Virus record (IMG/VR): IMGVR_UViG_3300032086_003519
Span: 1-64,000 of that record
Reading direction: 5' to 3' (one strand)
Length of the DNA stretch: 64,000 nucleotides
DNA from: a virus
In this document: positions 28,373 to 36,666 of the stretch, piece after piece
Layout: each line of letters opens with the position of its first letter
How positions within the stretch are numbered: position 1 is the first letter of the stretch
Position numbers and translations under genes: made by a program
The notes under the pieces: generated by a model
Seen by the model: the letters and a program-made list of their open reading frames with translations, nothing else
Told to the model about the DNA's origin: nothing
Databases searched by the model: none

Positions 28373-29198
28373 CTATAAAGTCCTCCCAAGAAATAATTGT
28401 ATCTGGGTCTGACGTATTCATACCTTCAACTTTTTCAACAAAGCTAAGAGTCATGTCTTCTCCTGTCTCTTTGTGTTGCAGCTTTCTACTGCCATCTAGA
28501 AACTTATATATAGCCGTTTGGAATATCATGCCATTCAAATCATCATACGGCTTGACTAATACAAGTCTCTTCATGTCTATGTTTATTCTGTCATTGATTT
28601 TCTCTAGAAGATCACGTCTCACATTTTCTCCGCTAGTCGTAACATACGCCCAACCATTCTTAGCATGTCTAAAGGCTTCGTCCAATAGGAAGTCATTTTT
28701 ACTATCAACTAATGTCTGTACGATGTGGAATTCTGTTTTAATAAACCTGTTCAGTCGTATATCTTCTGCTGTGGTATTATTAAAAGTATTCCTTAACATC
28801 TCGTGTAACTGCTCATTATATTCAACTCTAGAATTAATCAGTGCCACATATCGAGCTTGACCGAAGGTCTGCTCTCTAATGTCTTTCAATGTTGCGCTAA
28901 GTCGATCAAGCATGCCTTCCTCATTATCCAAGAAGACAAAAAAGCCAACTCTTGGAGAGACTTCGTGCATAACAGACTTTATCATATCTTGCCGTTCTTC
29001 ATCAGATAAAATGATCTCCCATTCTTTAGGTCTGTATGTATTGCAAAATCTATTAAAAGTATAGTGATGCTTATCTCCATCCAAAAGTAAATCATTTTTA
29101 GGGTTTAGCTTTTCAGCCCTATTTAACTTACATCCGGTCTGTGTGTTCTTTGTGTATTCTGCAAATACGCAGCCTTTACAACTAGTTTGAACTTGCAT
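28359..29198 (-). CDS. Glycan-cluster protein with N-terminal four-cysteine motif
   Basis: 279 residues. The start has four spaced cysteines: C-x2-C (SCKGCVF), then QTGCKL, then RFCNTYRP within the first 55 residues. This is a likely zinc or iron-sulfur site. The remaining part resembles a GT-A fold without a clear DXD (PRVGFFVFLDNEEGMLDRL, ARYVALINSR). A strong AAGGAGG precedes the ATG. I do not recognise the family. It could be a degenerate glycosyltransferase with a metal-binding lid. Confidence 0.45.
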   Translation of the reverse strand: MQVQTSCKGCVFAEYTKNTQTGCKLNRAEKLNPKNDLLLDGDKHHYTFNRFCNTYRPKEWEIILSDEERQDMIKSVMHEVSPRVGFFVFLDNEEGMLDRLSATLKDIREQTFGQARYVALINSRVEYNEQLHEMLRNTFNNTTAEDIRLNRFIKTEFHIVQTLVDSKNDFLLDEAFRHAKNGWAYVTTSGENVRRDLLEKINDRINIDMKRLVLVKPYDDLNGMIFQTAIYKFLDGSRKLQHKETGEDMTLSFVEKVEGMNTSDPDTIISWEDFIDESA

Positions 29199-29625
29199 TT
29201 GCGATCCTCCTTGATGTTATAATACTTTGCATTGTTTCATTGTCCAAAGTCTTCTCTTCTATTTTTAGATTGCTCTTCTTAATAATCTCGCTAATAGTTT
29301 CTGTGTTTAGTACACAGCCAATTGAGGGAGAGTCTTCAAATAACAAAGAGTTCATATCAGACAAAGCCATTCCTGTTTTATTATATCTATACGCGAGCAA
29401 GTCGATGTCCTTCTGGTAGATGACTAGCTTCGAGTTTAATCTCATCTTTGAAACTATCTTGTCTAAGATGTAGCCTAGACTTTCAAAATTAAAAGCAGAA
29501 AGAAAGCTATCGACAATTATTTCTGTAGCTTCGTTGTTATCTACAACAGCGTCTAAAGTAGAAAAGTCTTTTACCCATACGTGGCTTTTGCTTTGTGGGT
29601 CTGTGTGTGAAAGTATAATCTTCAT
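29182..29625 (-). CDS. Small Rossmann-like protein, possibly a remnant methyltransferase
   Basis: 147 residues with alternating strands and helices resembling the second half of class I methyltransferases (TEIIVDSFLSAF, then a LVIYQKDIDLLAY strand-helix). The N-terminal SAM-binding glycine loop is absent, so binding is doubtful. It is placed between two glycan genes with 17-base and one-base overlaps. The product is hypothetical; the fold idea is inference. Confidence 0.4.
   Translation of the reverse strand: MKIILSHTDPQSKSHVWVKDFSTLDAVVDNNEATEIIVDSFLSAFNFESLGYILDKIVSKMRLNSKLVIYQKDIDLLAYRYNKTGMALSDMNSLLFEDSPSIGCVLNTETISEIIKKSNLKIEEKTLDNETMQSIITSRRIANASSN
29219..29246 (-). promoter_or_regulatory. 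Possible internal promoter before the 28359-29198 gene
   Basis: On the minus strand TGGACA (29246-29241) is followed after 16 bases by TATTAT (29224-29219), each matching five of six consensus bases, just ahead of a strong AAGGAGG and ATG. It lies inside the previous gene and may be chance in AT-rich DNA. Confidence 0.3.
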
Positions 29626-30644
29626 TACTTTTTATAATTCCTTATAACTTTGAAAAACAAGTCATTCCAGTTTTTAGTAAACCTGTCAAGACTATAATTA
29701 TCTTTGATTGTATTCCGTGCATTTTCTCCAAGCCTTCTAGCTTCTTGAGGATTGTCAAGAAGAAATTGACAAGATGCGCGTAGCTCATCTGCGGTATCCG
29801 CAAGTAACCCGTTCTCACCGTGCTGGATTATTTCTGGAATCATACAGTTATTAGTGCTGACGATTGCGCAGCCACAAGCCATTGCTTCCATCAACACTGT
29901 TGGTACAGGTGAATGTATAGATGTGTTTAGAAATATTGACGAGCTTTTGTAGGCATCTCTCAAATCTTCTATACTATCAGCAGGTTCGGAGAAGCCGGGA
30001 CTATTTCCTAAAACCTTAACTGGTAAAGTGCCTTCGTTAGTCTTAATTATTTCATTCCACAAGTTCCAGCCACAACACCAATCTCTGTTAGGCCATTCAT
30101 TTACAACTGAGAGCAAAACGTTTTCACGTTCTAACTCTTCGCCTGTTTGCCAGAAGTCGTAGTCCATACCATGCTCGATAAAGCCGGTAGTTCTTTCTTG
30201 CTTTTTGCCCCAAGCTTTCATATTGTAATCAGAAATAAAACTGTCGTGATCGACAGTAATAGAATTGAAACCCTCAACCTGTTGCTGAACATCAAATCTA
30301 ATGTCCGGCAGTACATGCGTATGCCTAATGATTGGGATGTTATACATTGCTTGTAAGTTCTTGGCAAATTGCAGTCTTTCGCAACTCGTGTGAGAAAGTA
30401 TCAAGTCGAATTGTATGTGCCAAGGTATAATCTTTATCTCTTGGTAGTTTTCTGGTATTTCACCGTAGTCTTCATTCCATAACTTACCTTGAGCTATGGA
30501 ATAAAAGTTGTGACCAGTGCGACACAAATTCTGCTCGTATCTTTCGTGAGTACAAAAGGTTAATATATTTAATTTATCTGTATCTTTCATAGTGGCACGG
30601 CGCACTATGGATTTTATAGAAACTTGATTTGGCTGACTAGCCAT
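29625..30644 (-). CDS. GT4-like glycosyltransferase
   Basis: 339 residues. The C-terminal half carries the GT4 donor signature (VPTVLMEAMACGCAIVSTN at about 245-265, with EAMACG) and SIFLNTSIHSPVPTV ahead of it. It ends with NWNDLFFKVIRNYKK. A strong AGGAG precedes ATG 30644, so I kept the longer N-terminus rather than a later ATG at 30590. It overlaps the preceding GT gene by eight bases. Retaining sugar transfer is expected; the donor is unknown. Confidence 0.75.
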   Translation of the reverse strand: MASQPNQVSIKSIVRRATMKDTDKLNILTFCTHERYEQNLCRTGHNFYSIAQGKLWNEDYGEIPENYQEIKIIPWHIQFDLILSHTSCERLQFAKNLQAMYNIPIIRHTHVLPDIRFDVQQQVEGFNSITVDHDSFISDYNMKAWGKKQERTTGFIEHGMDYDFWQTGEELERENVLLSVVNEWPNRDWCCGWNLWNEIIKTNEGTLPVKVLGNSPGFSEPADSIEDLRDAYKSSSIFLNTSIHSPVPTVLMEAMACGCAIVSTNNCMIPEIIQHGENGLLADTADELRASCQFLLDNPQEARRLGENARNTIKDNYSLDRFTKNWNDLFFKVIRNYKK

Positions 30645-31743
30645 AAAGCAACTCCTTTAATTGTACTCCAACGTTTGCATTACTATAATTCTGTGCCTTT
30701 AGTTGCGCATCTGCACAAATTAAATCATATTTTTTTCTATCATTTTTGTATGTTTCATATGCAACCCTCATTGCAGATGCCAGATGTTCTATGTTTGGCT
30801 CCATCCATTTGGTATGGGAAGTATACATATAATCCAAAGAATCAGTGGCATTGTAGCAGTTCTTAGCTTCGGAATCCACTTTCCATCCATGACAGAAATC
30901 ATCCATTCCTGTATTGCCAGTGTAGATGACAGGCATACCAATCGCCATAGATTCGAGTGCCGGTATGCACCAAGCCTCACCAAAGCTAGGCATTACAAAA
31001 CAGTGACACTTCGCCATTAAAGACAATAAGTGTCTATCTTCTAGATGTCCAGCAATAGCAATTTCTTTCCTGTAATTGGAGCGTATCTTTAGTCTAGACT
31101 TGACAGAATCAGACAGATTCTTAAATGCTTCAAGTGTAGCGTCGTTAGAAAATCCAGACTTGTTTATTTTCAACATTAAGTTCACGGGTTCTGAAGGATG
31201 AAACTCTGTATGGAAGGCTCTGAGCAAACCTTCAATATTTTTTCTGTTTATCATCTCTCCAACAAAACAGAAGTTAAAGCAACCCTCAAACTCAGTTGCA
31301 TCAGCACAGTCTTCTATATTGCTATACTTTGTCAAGTCAAGTGAGTGAGGAGCAATCTTGATAGGTGCTTTAACACCGCTTTTGTGACAGGCTTCGACCA
31401 TTTGTTGGTTTGGAACCCACACTTCATCCATCATGTTGATATGCTTCTGCCACATTGTCTCTGTAAAAGTCACAGTTTCGGTGACGAAGAATCCAATGTT
31501 TTTGATTTTAGCATTATAACTATAAAGAGGCGGTAATGTGTGATAAATGCAGGCATCACAATCTGATTCGCTCTTAGCTTCTAACTTTGTAATCGTAGGG
31601 TGGATGTCGGCATGAGAGTTGTTGAATGTTATAGCTCTTGGCACTACATCTACTCCAGCAGAGTGCAAGGCTAAAATATTATTTAGTGAAGCGTAACCCC
31701 AGCCAGTTCTATCTTTATAATTACCTATGTAGAGTGTTTTCAT
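30637..31743 (-). CDS. GT4-like glycosyltransferase
   Basis: 368 residues. The C-terminal half shows FNFCFVGEMINRKNIEGLLRAF and the GT4 donor loop HCFVMPSFGEAWCIPALESMAIGMPVIYT, with its Glu pair, at about 245-275. The N-terminal half has a GWGYASLNNIL acceptor-side helix. AAAGG precedes the ATG. It is tightly packed between two other GT4-like genes, so three GT4-type enzymes stand in a row, usual for building a stepwise oligosaccharide. Confidence 0.8.
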   Translation of the reverse strand: MKTLYIGNYKDRTGWGYASLNNILALHSAGVDVVPRAITFNNSHADIHPTITKLEAKSESDCDACIYHTLPPLYSYNAKIKNIGFFVTETVTFTETMWQKHINMMDEVWVPNQQMVEACHKSGVKAPIKIAPHSLDLTKYSNIEDCADATEFEGCFNFCFVGEMINRKNIEGLLRAFHTEFHPSEPVNLMLKINKSGFSNDATLEAFKNLSDSVKSRLKIRSNYRKEIAIAGHLEDRHLLSLMAKCHCFVMPSFGEAWCIPALESMAIGMPVIYTGNTGMDDFCHGWKVDSEAKNCYNATDSLDYMYTSHTKWMEPNIEHLASAMRVAYETYKNDRKKYDLICADAQLKAQNYSNANVGVQLKELLYG

Positions 31744-33376
31744 TTTGCAACCTTTGTATTCTAATGTTTTCCCATTGGTTATGAATATTCCTCATCTTTG
31801 CCATGTAGTCATACGCCTGTTTTATGTCAAATGGAGTCCAAGATCTAATATCTCCATCAGTGTGTGACTCATTGAAGTAGAAATCTACGTTAGTATTCGC
31901 GACAGTACACTTATACATTAAATCTTTTAGTGTTCTCTTCCACTGGTGGTTTCCTATCCAGTCAGGCTTTCTTAAAACAGAGTCAAATAAGAAATTAACT
32001 TGGTCTTTAACTGTCAACCCGTCTGGTATCTCAGGAGCAGGCTCAAAGAGTCTTGGAGGCGAGTACCAAGTTTCTGACGGGTCTTTTACTGGTGTTGCGT
32101 CAAAGTAGTTCGCCCAGATTTCAGCCGTCTTATCCCAGTTGTATCTGCTTAAAGTTTTTTGCCTCATGCCAAAACCTAGCTGCTTTAGTTGCTCTCTGCG
32201 CATACTGTAAAGTTCAACAAACTTCAAGAAGGCAAAATTGACATCAGGAACTGCTCTTTTGCATCCTGTCTCACATTCAGTCTGTAGTGTTAGAACAGGT
32301 ATCTTAATTGCTCCGATATTGTCACCCACAGAATCCATAGCAGAATACGATACTGTCATGACAGGAAGACCAGATTGGCTCGCTTCTAGCTGAGGCATGC
32401 CAAAACCTTCACTGTTTGCATACTGCACATAAACATCAAAAAGATTGTATATCTTAGCTAGGTCTTCTTCTTCGATTTTATTGTTGACTCCTACTAGCTC
32501 GCTCTTAAACGAGTTGCAAGCTCGACAATGGTTGAAAGTATCCTTATAGAACGAAGGTTCGATGTGACCGCATTGCTTACATTTGTAGGTAAACAAAACC
32601 CTGTTTGTTAGGTCGTATTCCTGTAGCAGATCTGGAATCTCCCATCCAACATCAGGATAATATGTATGGCAATACAGGAAGGCGTTGCTAGCTTTAGTAG
32701 TATCTAAGAATTCTCTAAATGCACGAAATAGGTCTGGGTAAAGTTTGCGCCTTTGGTTACGCATCACAGTCCCAATTATGAATGAGTCTGCTGTCAGTCC
32801 AGCACTTTCTTTATGCCTTTCTTTATTTTGTACAGGTGCAAAACTATTACTAGCACAGGGAGAAGCTACATCTACGAAGTTGAGATTCTTACACTGACCC
32901 AGCAAAACATCTCGACCAAACTCAGAATATGCAAACACTGCGTCTGCGGAAGCGAACGTATCCATCCACTGTTTGTTCTGAGGAAACGCATCTACAGTTG
33001 GCATGATAGCCCAGTTGTAGAACTCTCTATAGGTCGATCTTTGTTGAAACTCAAACATCCACCAATCACGAATATCCATAACAAAGTCAGGCTTGAAGTC
33101 TAGTAACACATGATTGAATGTGTATTCTCCAAATTCGTAAGTCGGTGAAGACTTATACTCACTCCACTCAGGAGAGTTTTTCTCTGGCTGGTTTCCATAG
33201 ATCTTCCAACCTTTGGCATTTTGCTTTACTGAATTGTCAGTAGCATAGCAAGCTAGCTCAGCCACTTCAAAGCGAGGATCTAAGTGCAATCTAGATAGTA
33301 GCTCTTTTGTGTAAACAGAATATCCTGTTGGTAGGTAATGAGCTTCGGTACAAAAAAGTATTTTCTTAGGTCTCAT
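31721..33376 (-). CDS. GT4-like glycosyltransferase with inserted zinc ribbon
   Basis: 551 residues from ATG 33376. The donor domain has QYANSEGFGMPQLEASQSGLPVMTV at about 330-355. Just before it is a four-Cys zinc ribbon (FTYKCKQCGHIEPSF, then FNHCRACNSF) at about 270-300, which is unusual for GT4. A C-terminal extension of about 120 residues, rich in Trp and charged residues, has no clear fold. It overlaps the sigma-factor gene by 11 bases. A TTG 18 bases upstream is an alternative start but lies against its own GGAG. Confidence 0.7.
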   Translation of the reverse strand: MRPKKILFCTEAHYLPTGYSVYTKELLSRLHLDPRFEVAELACYATDNSVKQNAKGWKIYGNQPEKNSPEWSEYKSSPTYEFGEYTFNHVLLDFKPDFVMDIRDWWMFEFQQRSTYREFYNWAIMPTVDAFPQNKQWMDTFASADAVFAYSEFGRDVLLGQCKNLNFVDVASPCASNSFAPVQNKERHKESAGLTADSFIIGTVMRNQRRKLYPDLFRAFREFLDTTKASNAFLYCHTYYPDVGWEIPDLLQEYDLTNRVLFTYKCKQCGHIEPSFYKDTFNHCRACNSFKSELVGVNNKIEEEDLAKIYNLFDVYVQYANSEGFGMPQLEASQSGLPVMTVSYSAMDSVGDNIGAIKIPVLTLQTECETGCKRAVPDVNFAFLKFVELYSMRREQLKQLGFGMRQKTLSRYNWDKTAEIWANYFDATPVKDPSETWYSPPRLFEPAPEIPDGLTVKDQVNFLFDSVLRKPDWIGNHQWKRTLKDLMYKCTVANTNVDFYFNESHTDGDIRSWTPFDIKQAYDYMAKMRNIHNQWENIRIQRLQNENTLHR

Positions 33377-33848
33377 ATCTTTGTATTTTTCCAACTCCAG
33401 AATAGAATAGATTATAATATTCTTTTTTACTTAAGGTTAACATGTCGCAGATTTCTTTCCTATTGAAACCTTGTGACTTCATTTCTAGAATAAAAGATTC
33501 AGCGGGCAAAAGTCTATTCGCACAAGATACTAGTATATTCTTGAAGTCATTGACATACGACTTATCATCATAACTAACAGTCACCGTAGAGTTGGTAACA
33601 TTGTTGTTTTGCCATCTCAATTCTTTTCTCAAGAATCTATTAAGATGATTCTTTACGCAAGAAAAGACATAAGGTCTCAGAGGTCCGATGTCAGGATCAA
33701 AGCTACTAACGGCTTTGAAATACCCAACAAAAGCTACCTGCAATAAATCTTCAAACTCAAAAGATTTGGCATGACCTCCAAATTGAACTACTAACGAAAT
33801 TATAATATCAAAGTTTTCGTCTATAGCTGGAGGGTCACTGTGTGTCAT
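33366..33848 (-). CDS. Sigma-70 family RNA polymerase sigma factor, short
   Basis: 160 residues. Region 2 is visible as FEDLLQVAFVGYFKAVSSFDPDIG followed by LRPYVFSCVKNHLNRFLRKEL at about 30-75. A region-4-like helix-turn-helix GFNRKEICDMLTLSKKEYYNLF is at about 125-150. ATG 33848 overlaps the SSB stop by 14 bases; the longer frame runs inside SSB. A phage sigma factor would direct host polymerase to late or middle promoters. It is placed between SSB and the glycan genes. Confidence 0.8.
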   Translation of the reverse strand: MTHSDPPAIDENFDIIISLVVQFGGHAKSFEFEDLLQVAFVGYFKAVSSFDPDIGPLRPYVFSCVKNHLNRFLRKELRWQNNNVTNSTVTVSYDDKSYVNDFKNILVSCANRLLPAESFILEMKSQGFNRKEICDMLTLSKKEYYNLFYSGVGKIQRYET

Positions 33849-34173
33849 TAGGTTCTCTGTCCTTAAAGACTCTAAAATTTTGAACTCTGAAGGCAACCTT
33901 CTGTTTTGGTTGACCGTTTGAATCATTCCATTTTTCCTGTCTAGCTACAGCATTTACGGCGATCATATCACCTTTGCTGCATAATTTATGTATAGTAAGA
34001 GCTCCACTATCCCAAGCGGAAAAGTCAAAAAAGTCAACACGCTTTACTTTGTTTCCGTTCTTATCTTTTCTATGCTCCTCGATTGCTAGCGAAAATGTTG
34101 CTAGCTTTGTGGTGCCAACATCTTTTATAATAGGGTCTGCTGTTAGCCTGCCCACGAATGTACAATTATTCAT
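33835..34173 (-). CDS. ssb: Single-stranded DNA-binding protein
   Basis: 112 residues of an OB fold: MNNCTFVGRLTADPII, LATFSLAIEE, KVKRVDFFDFSAW, GDMIAVNAVARQEKW, KVAFRVQNF. It is shorter than E. coli SSB (about 178) and ends REPNDTQ without the acidic IPF tail used to recruit partners. GGAG precedes the ATG. It follows the polymerase C-half and precedes the sigma factor, with an overlap. Its role is coating single-stranded DNA during replication. Confidence 0.9.
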   Translation of the reverse strand: MNNCTFVGRLTADPIIKDVGTTKLATFSLAIEEHRKDKNGNKVKRVDFFDFSAWDSGALTIHKLCSKGDMIAVNAVARQEKWNDSNGQPKQKVAFRVQNFRVFKDREPNDTQ

Positions 34174-34209
34174 TATAATACTCCAAATATATTATATTTT
34201 AACTATAAA

Positions 34210-35772
34210 CTAAGCTTGAGACACTTTGTTTATAATCAAACTTGTATCTTTTTTCTTAGAAACCTGTGCCATAACGATCACTGTGTTGCCTTCGTACAGC
34301 AACTGTTTGTTTTCTTCATACGCATCTGGAAAAACTATCGCTGAATCCAAGCACGCTGTAGAATCTTCAACGGATAAAAATGCCATGATCTGTCCGGGAT
34401 TTTTACCGTTCTTAGTTTTGTATTCACGTAAAGCATTTATATGAACAGCAAGGTTAACATTTCCAGTCTTGCCCTGAGCTATCTCTTTGCAGGTCGTATT
34501 GACCAAAGAGCTTTGGACCGCATCCGTCTTTGAGTAGCTTAGCGACGTACCTAAGTATTTAATTTCTAAGTCTGCAATCTGCTCTGGATGATCTACAAGT
34601 TCAAACGGTGGTGATTCTACCACATTTCTAAGATCAAAAACTTTTACGAGCCTACGAGAGGTAATCTTGAGATTATTTATCATATTATCTAAAGACTGGA
34701 CAAAGTTGTGACTTGAGTCGTAGTTTTCTTGAAGCCAAGTTCTCTCTCTGGCAGACAGGTCTTTGTAGCTTTTATATTCGTAGAGCATCTGGTTTCTATG
34801 CATACGGTTCTTAGTTCCATTAAAAGCACCAACATTTATCAGAGACTCCATTGATGTCTTATTGATTCTTGCACCTAAGTTAAACAATACGTCAGACCAA
34901 GTAAATTCAGTAAATGGTTTTTCGAGACTTTCTTCAAGCTCGGGTATTGCATCCAACAATTTGACAGTTTCAGAACTACCAACACCCTTCACGTTGTTGA
35001 CACCAAAATATATCTTGTCTTCAGATATAGTGAAGTTGTTAAAGAACTTGCCCAGTCTTGGCGGCATTACTTCAATATCGTAAAGTTTGGCATCTGATAC
35101 TAGTTCTCGAACTTCTGTTTGAGGGTCAGGCTTTCTGTCTGCGTGTCCGAGATAAGCCTCAAAGAACTCAATCTTGCGATGCACTTTACAATACGCACTT
35201 CTGTAAGCATTAACGGCATATGATACGGCATGAGACTTATTGAAAGCATACCTGTTTGACTTCTCAATCCAGCTAAAGATTTCCTCCGCAGTCTCTTTCT
35301 CTAGACCTCCAACAGAAATAGCACCGTCAATAAAAGATCCTTTGATCTGATTCATAAGGTCAGCTTTTTTCTTTCCGATAGCTTTACGAAGACTGTCCGC
35401 CTCTTTGAGGTCAAAGCCCGCCAGTTGCTGAGCAATCTTCATAGACTGCTCCTGATAAACAAGAACTCCGTAAGTTTCTTTTAGAATCGGCTCAAGACTG
35501 TCATGTAAATACTTAACCTCATCAATGCCAGCCTTACGGTCAACGTAGTGCTGGGTCATTGACTTACCTTCAGTAAAAGCTTTCAAACATCCGGGCCTAA
35601 TTAGAGAGATTAGCGCAGCCAACTCTTCTATACTTCGAGGACGAACTCTTTTCGCCCAAGATCTGCCTAGCTGTGACTCTAGCTGAAAGACACCCTTTGT
35701 CTGCCCTTCGCAAATTAAATCCCAAACACCAGAGTCATTATAGTTGTCAATATTAAACGTAGAATTCTCCAT
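34210..35772 (-). CDS. dnaE: DNA polymerase III alpha, C-terminal half (split gene)
   Basis: 520 residues beginning inside the polymerase, at the segment that follows the last palm aspartate in DnaE (NIDNYNDSGVWDLI, then GVFQLES). Fingers and helix-hairpin-helix regions follow: SLIRPG, YGVLVYQEQSMKIAQQLAGF, RKAIGKKK, FNKSHAVSYAV. The end, about 430-520, is the OB domain (IMAFLSVEDSTACLDSAIVFPDAYEENK). ATG 35772 has AAGG upstream. No intein motif or splice junction is seen. With the N-half at 36656-38236 the total is about 1046 residues, close to whole DnaE (about 1160). Confidence 0.85.
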   Translation of the reverse strand: MENSTFNIDNYNDSGVWDLICEGQTKGVFQLESQLGRSWAKRVRPRSIEELAALISLIRPGCLKAFTEGKSMTQHYVDRKAGIDEVKYLHDSLEPILKETYGVLVYQEQSMKIAQQLAGFDLKEADSLRKAIGKKKADLMNQIKGSFIDGAISVGGLEKETAEEIFSWIEKSNRYAFNKSHAVSYAVNAYRSAYCKVHRKIEFFEAYLGHADRKPDPQTEVRELVSDAKLYDIEVMPPRLGKFFNNFTISEDKIYFGVNNVKGVGSSETVKLLDAIPELEESLEKPFTEFTWSDVLFNLGARINKTSMESLINVGAFNGTKNRMHRNQMLYEYKSYKDLSARERTWLQENYDSSHNFVQSLDNMINNLKITSRRLVKVFDLRNVVESPPFELVDHPEQIADLEIKYLGTSLSYSKTDAVQSSLVNTTCKEIAQGKTGNVNLAVHINALREYKTKNGKNPGQIMAFLSVEDSTACLDSAIVFPDAYEENKQLLYEGNTVIVMAQVSKKKDTSLIINKVSQA

Positions 35773-36442
35773 TCGCAAACGCCTTTTCAAATTTAGTCTT
35801 CTGTGAAATGTTCCGCTGGAACTTCAAAAATTTAATCAATATATTAGCTGTGTCCTTCACATCCTGCAAGGCATCGTGAGCGTTTTGTTTGCTCTCTTCT
35901 GGAAAGCCCATATACTCACGCAAGAAGTCCATACTAAGACTCTTAAAGTCTTTGTTGTTCTCAGTCCAAGAGAAAACGATGTCCATCAAGTCTAACTTAA
36001 AGATAGGATTGAATACAGTCTGACGACCTCTAGCATCGGTTGTGCCGTGCATATCACACATACGCTGAACAATCGGAAGGTCAAACCCAATGATGTTGTA
36101 GCCAGCTGCGATAGGGGCAGTATAAGAGCTTTTCTTAAAGTTAAATTGCATACAGAAATCTTCAAACTTCTTCCATACAGTCTTTGGTAGCGGAGCTTTT
36201 GCTAGCGCTTCTCTGGTCTTGCCGGTAATCTTCAGCGCCTCTTCTTCGACTGGATCAAAGCCAGCCTCAATCGCTTTCTTATCATCAAGAATAGGGCGAA
36301 TCTCACTATTGAAAATACCATTAGGTTGGATGGTTAGTTTTCTCCCATGCAAAGCAATAGCCGCAATTTGTGTCGGCTGTGTCTTGTGAGGATTCCTAGA
36401 TCCTGTTTCAAAGTCAAATACAATTATGTCTCTATAATTCAT
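35753..36442 (-). CDS. DnaQ-like 3'-5' exonuclease (DEDDh)
   Basis: 229 residues. Catalytic DEDD residues are visible: DFETGS (residues 10-15), GYNIIGFDLP (about 123-132) and HDALQDVKDT (about 198-207, with His before the last Asp). This matches proofreading epsilon-type exonucleases. It is encoded between the two halves of the polymerase, overlapping the C-half start by 20 bases, so it likely supplies proofreading. AAAGG precedes its ATG. Confidence 0.85.
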   Translation of the reverse strand: MNYRDIIVFDFETGSRNPHKTQPTQIAAIALHGRKLTIQPNGIFNSEIRPILDDKKAIEAGFDPVEEEALKITGKTREALAKAPLPKTVWKKFEDFCMQFNFKKSSYTAPIAAGYNIIGFDLPIVQRMCDMHGTTDARGRQTVFNPIFKLDLMDIVFSWTENNKDFKSLSMDFLREYMGFPEESKQNAHDALQDVKDTANILIKFLKFQRNISQKTKFEKAFANGEFYV

Positions 36443-36666
36443 CTAACAACACCTTTCAGTTCAAGAAATTTATCAACTGCATCATCAATACTATAAAATA
36501 ATTTACTGTACATCTTCTTTTTATTATCCGAGTGTACTTGGTAAACTCCGTTAGCTCTTCCACGATACTGAGGCAGAAAGTGTCTCAAGTCGCAAAGACT
36601 AACATTTCTATACTCAATAGCGCAACCAGAAAAAACAACAGACTTGTAATCTTCTTTAGTGCTCAT
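36439..36666 (-). CDS. Hypothetical 75-residue protein between polymerase halves
   Basis: GGAG lies seven bases before the ATG. The protein is basic and mixed, with a Cys/Tyr/Arg-rich middle (CAIEYRNVSLCDLRHFLPQY) and a C-terminal helix (SIDDAVDKFLELKGV). No family is recognised. It overlaps the polymerase N-half stop by 11 bases and the exonuclease start by 4, so it is co-translated with them and may help join the halves, but that is only a guess. Confidence 0.55.
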   Translation of the reverse strand: MSTKEDYKSVVFSGCAIEYRNVSLCDLRHFLPQYRGRANGVYQVHSDNKKKMYSKLFYSIDDAVDKFLELKGVVR

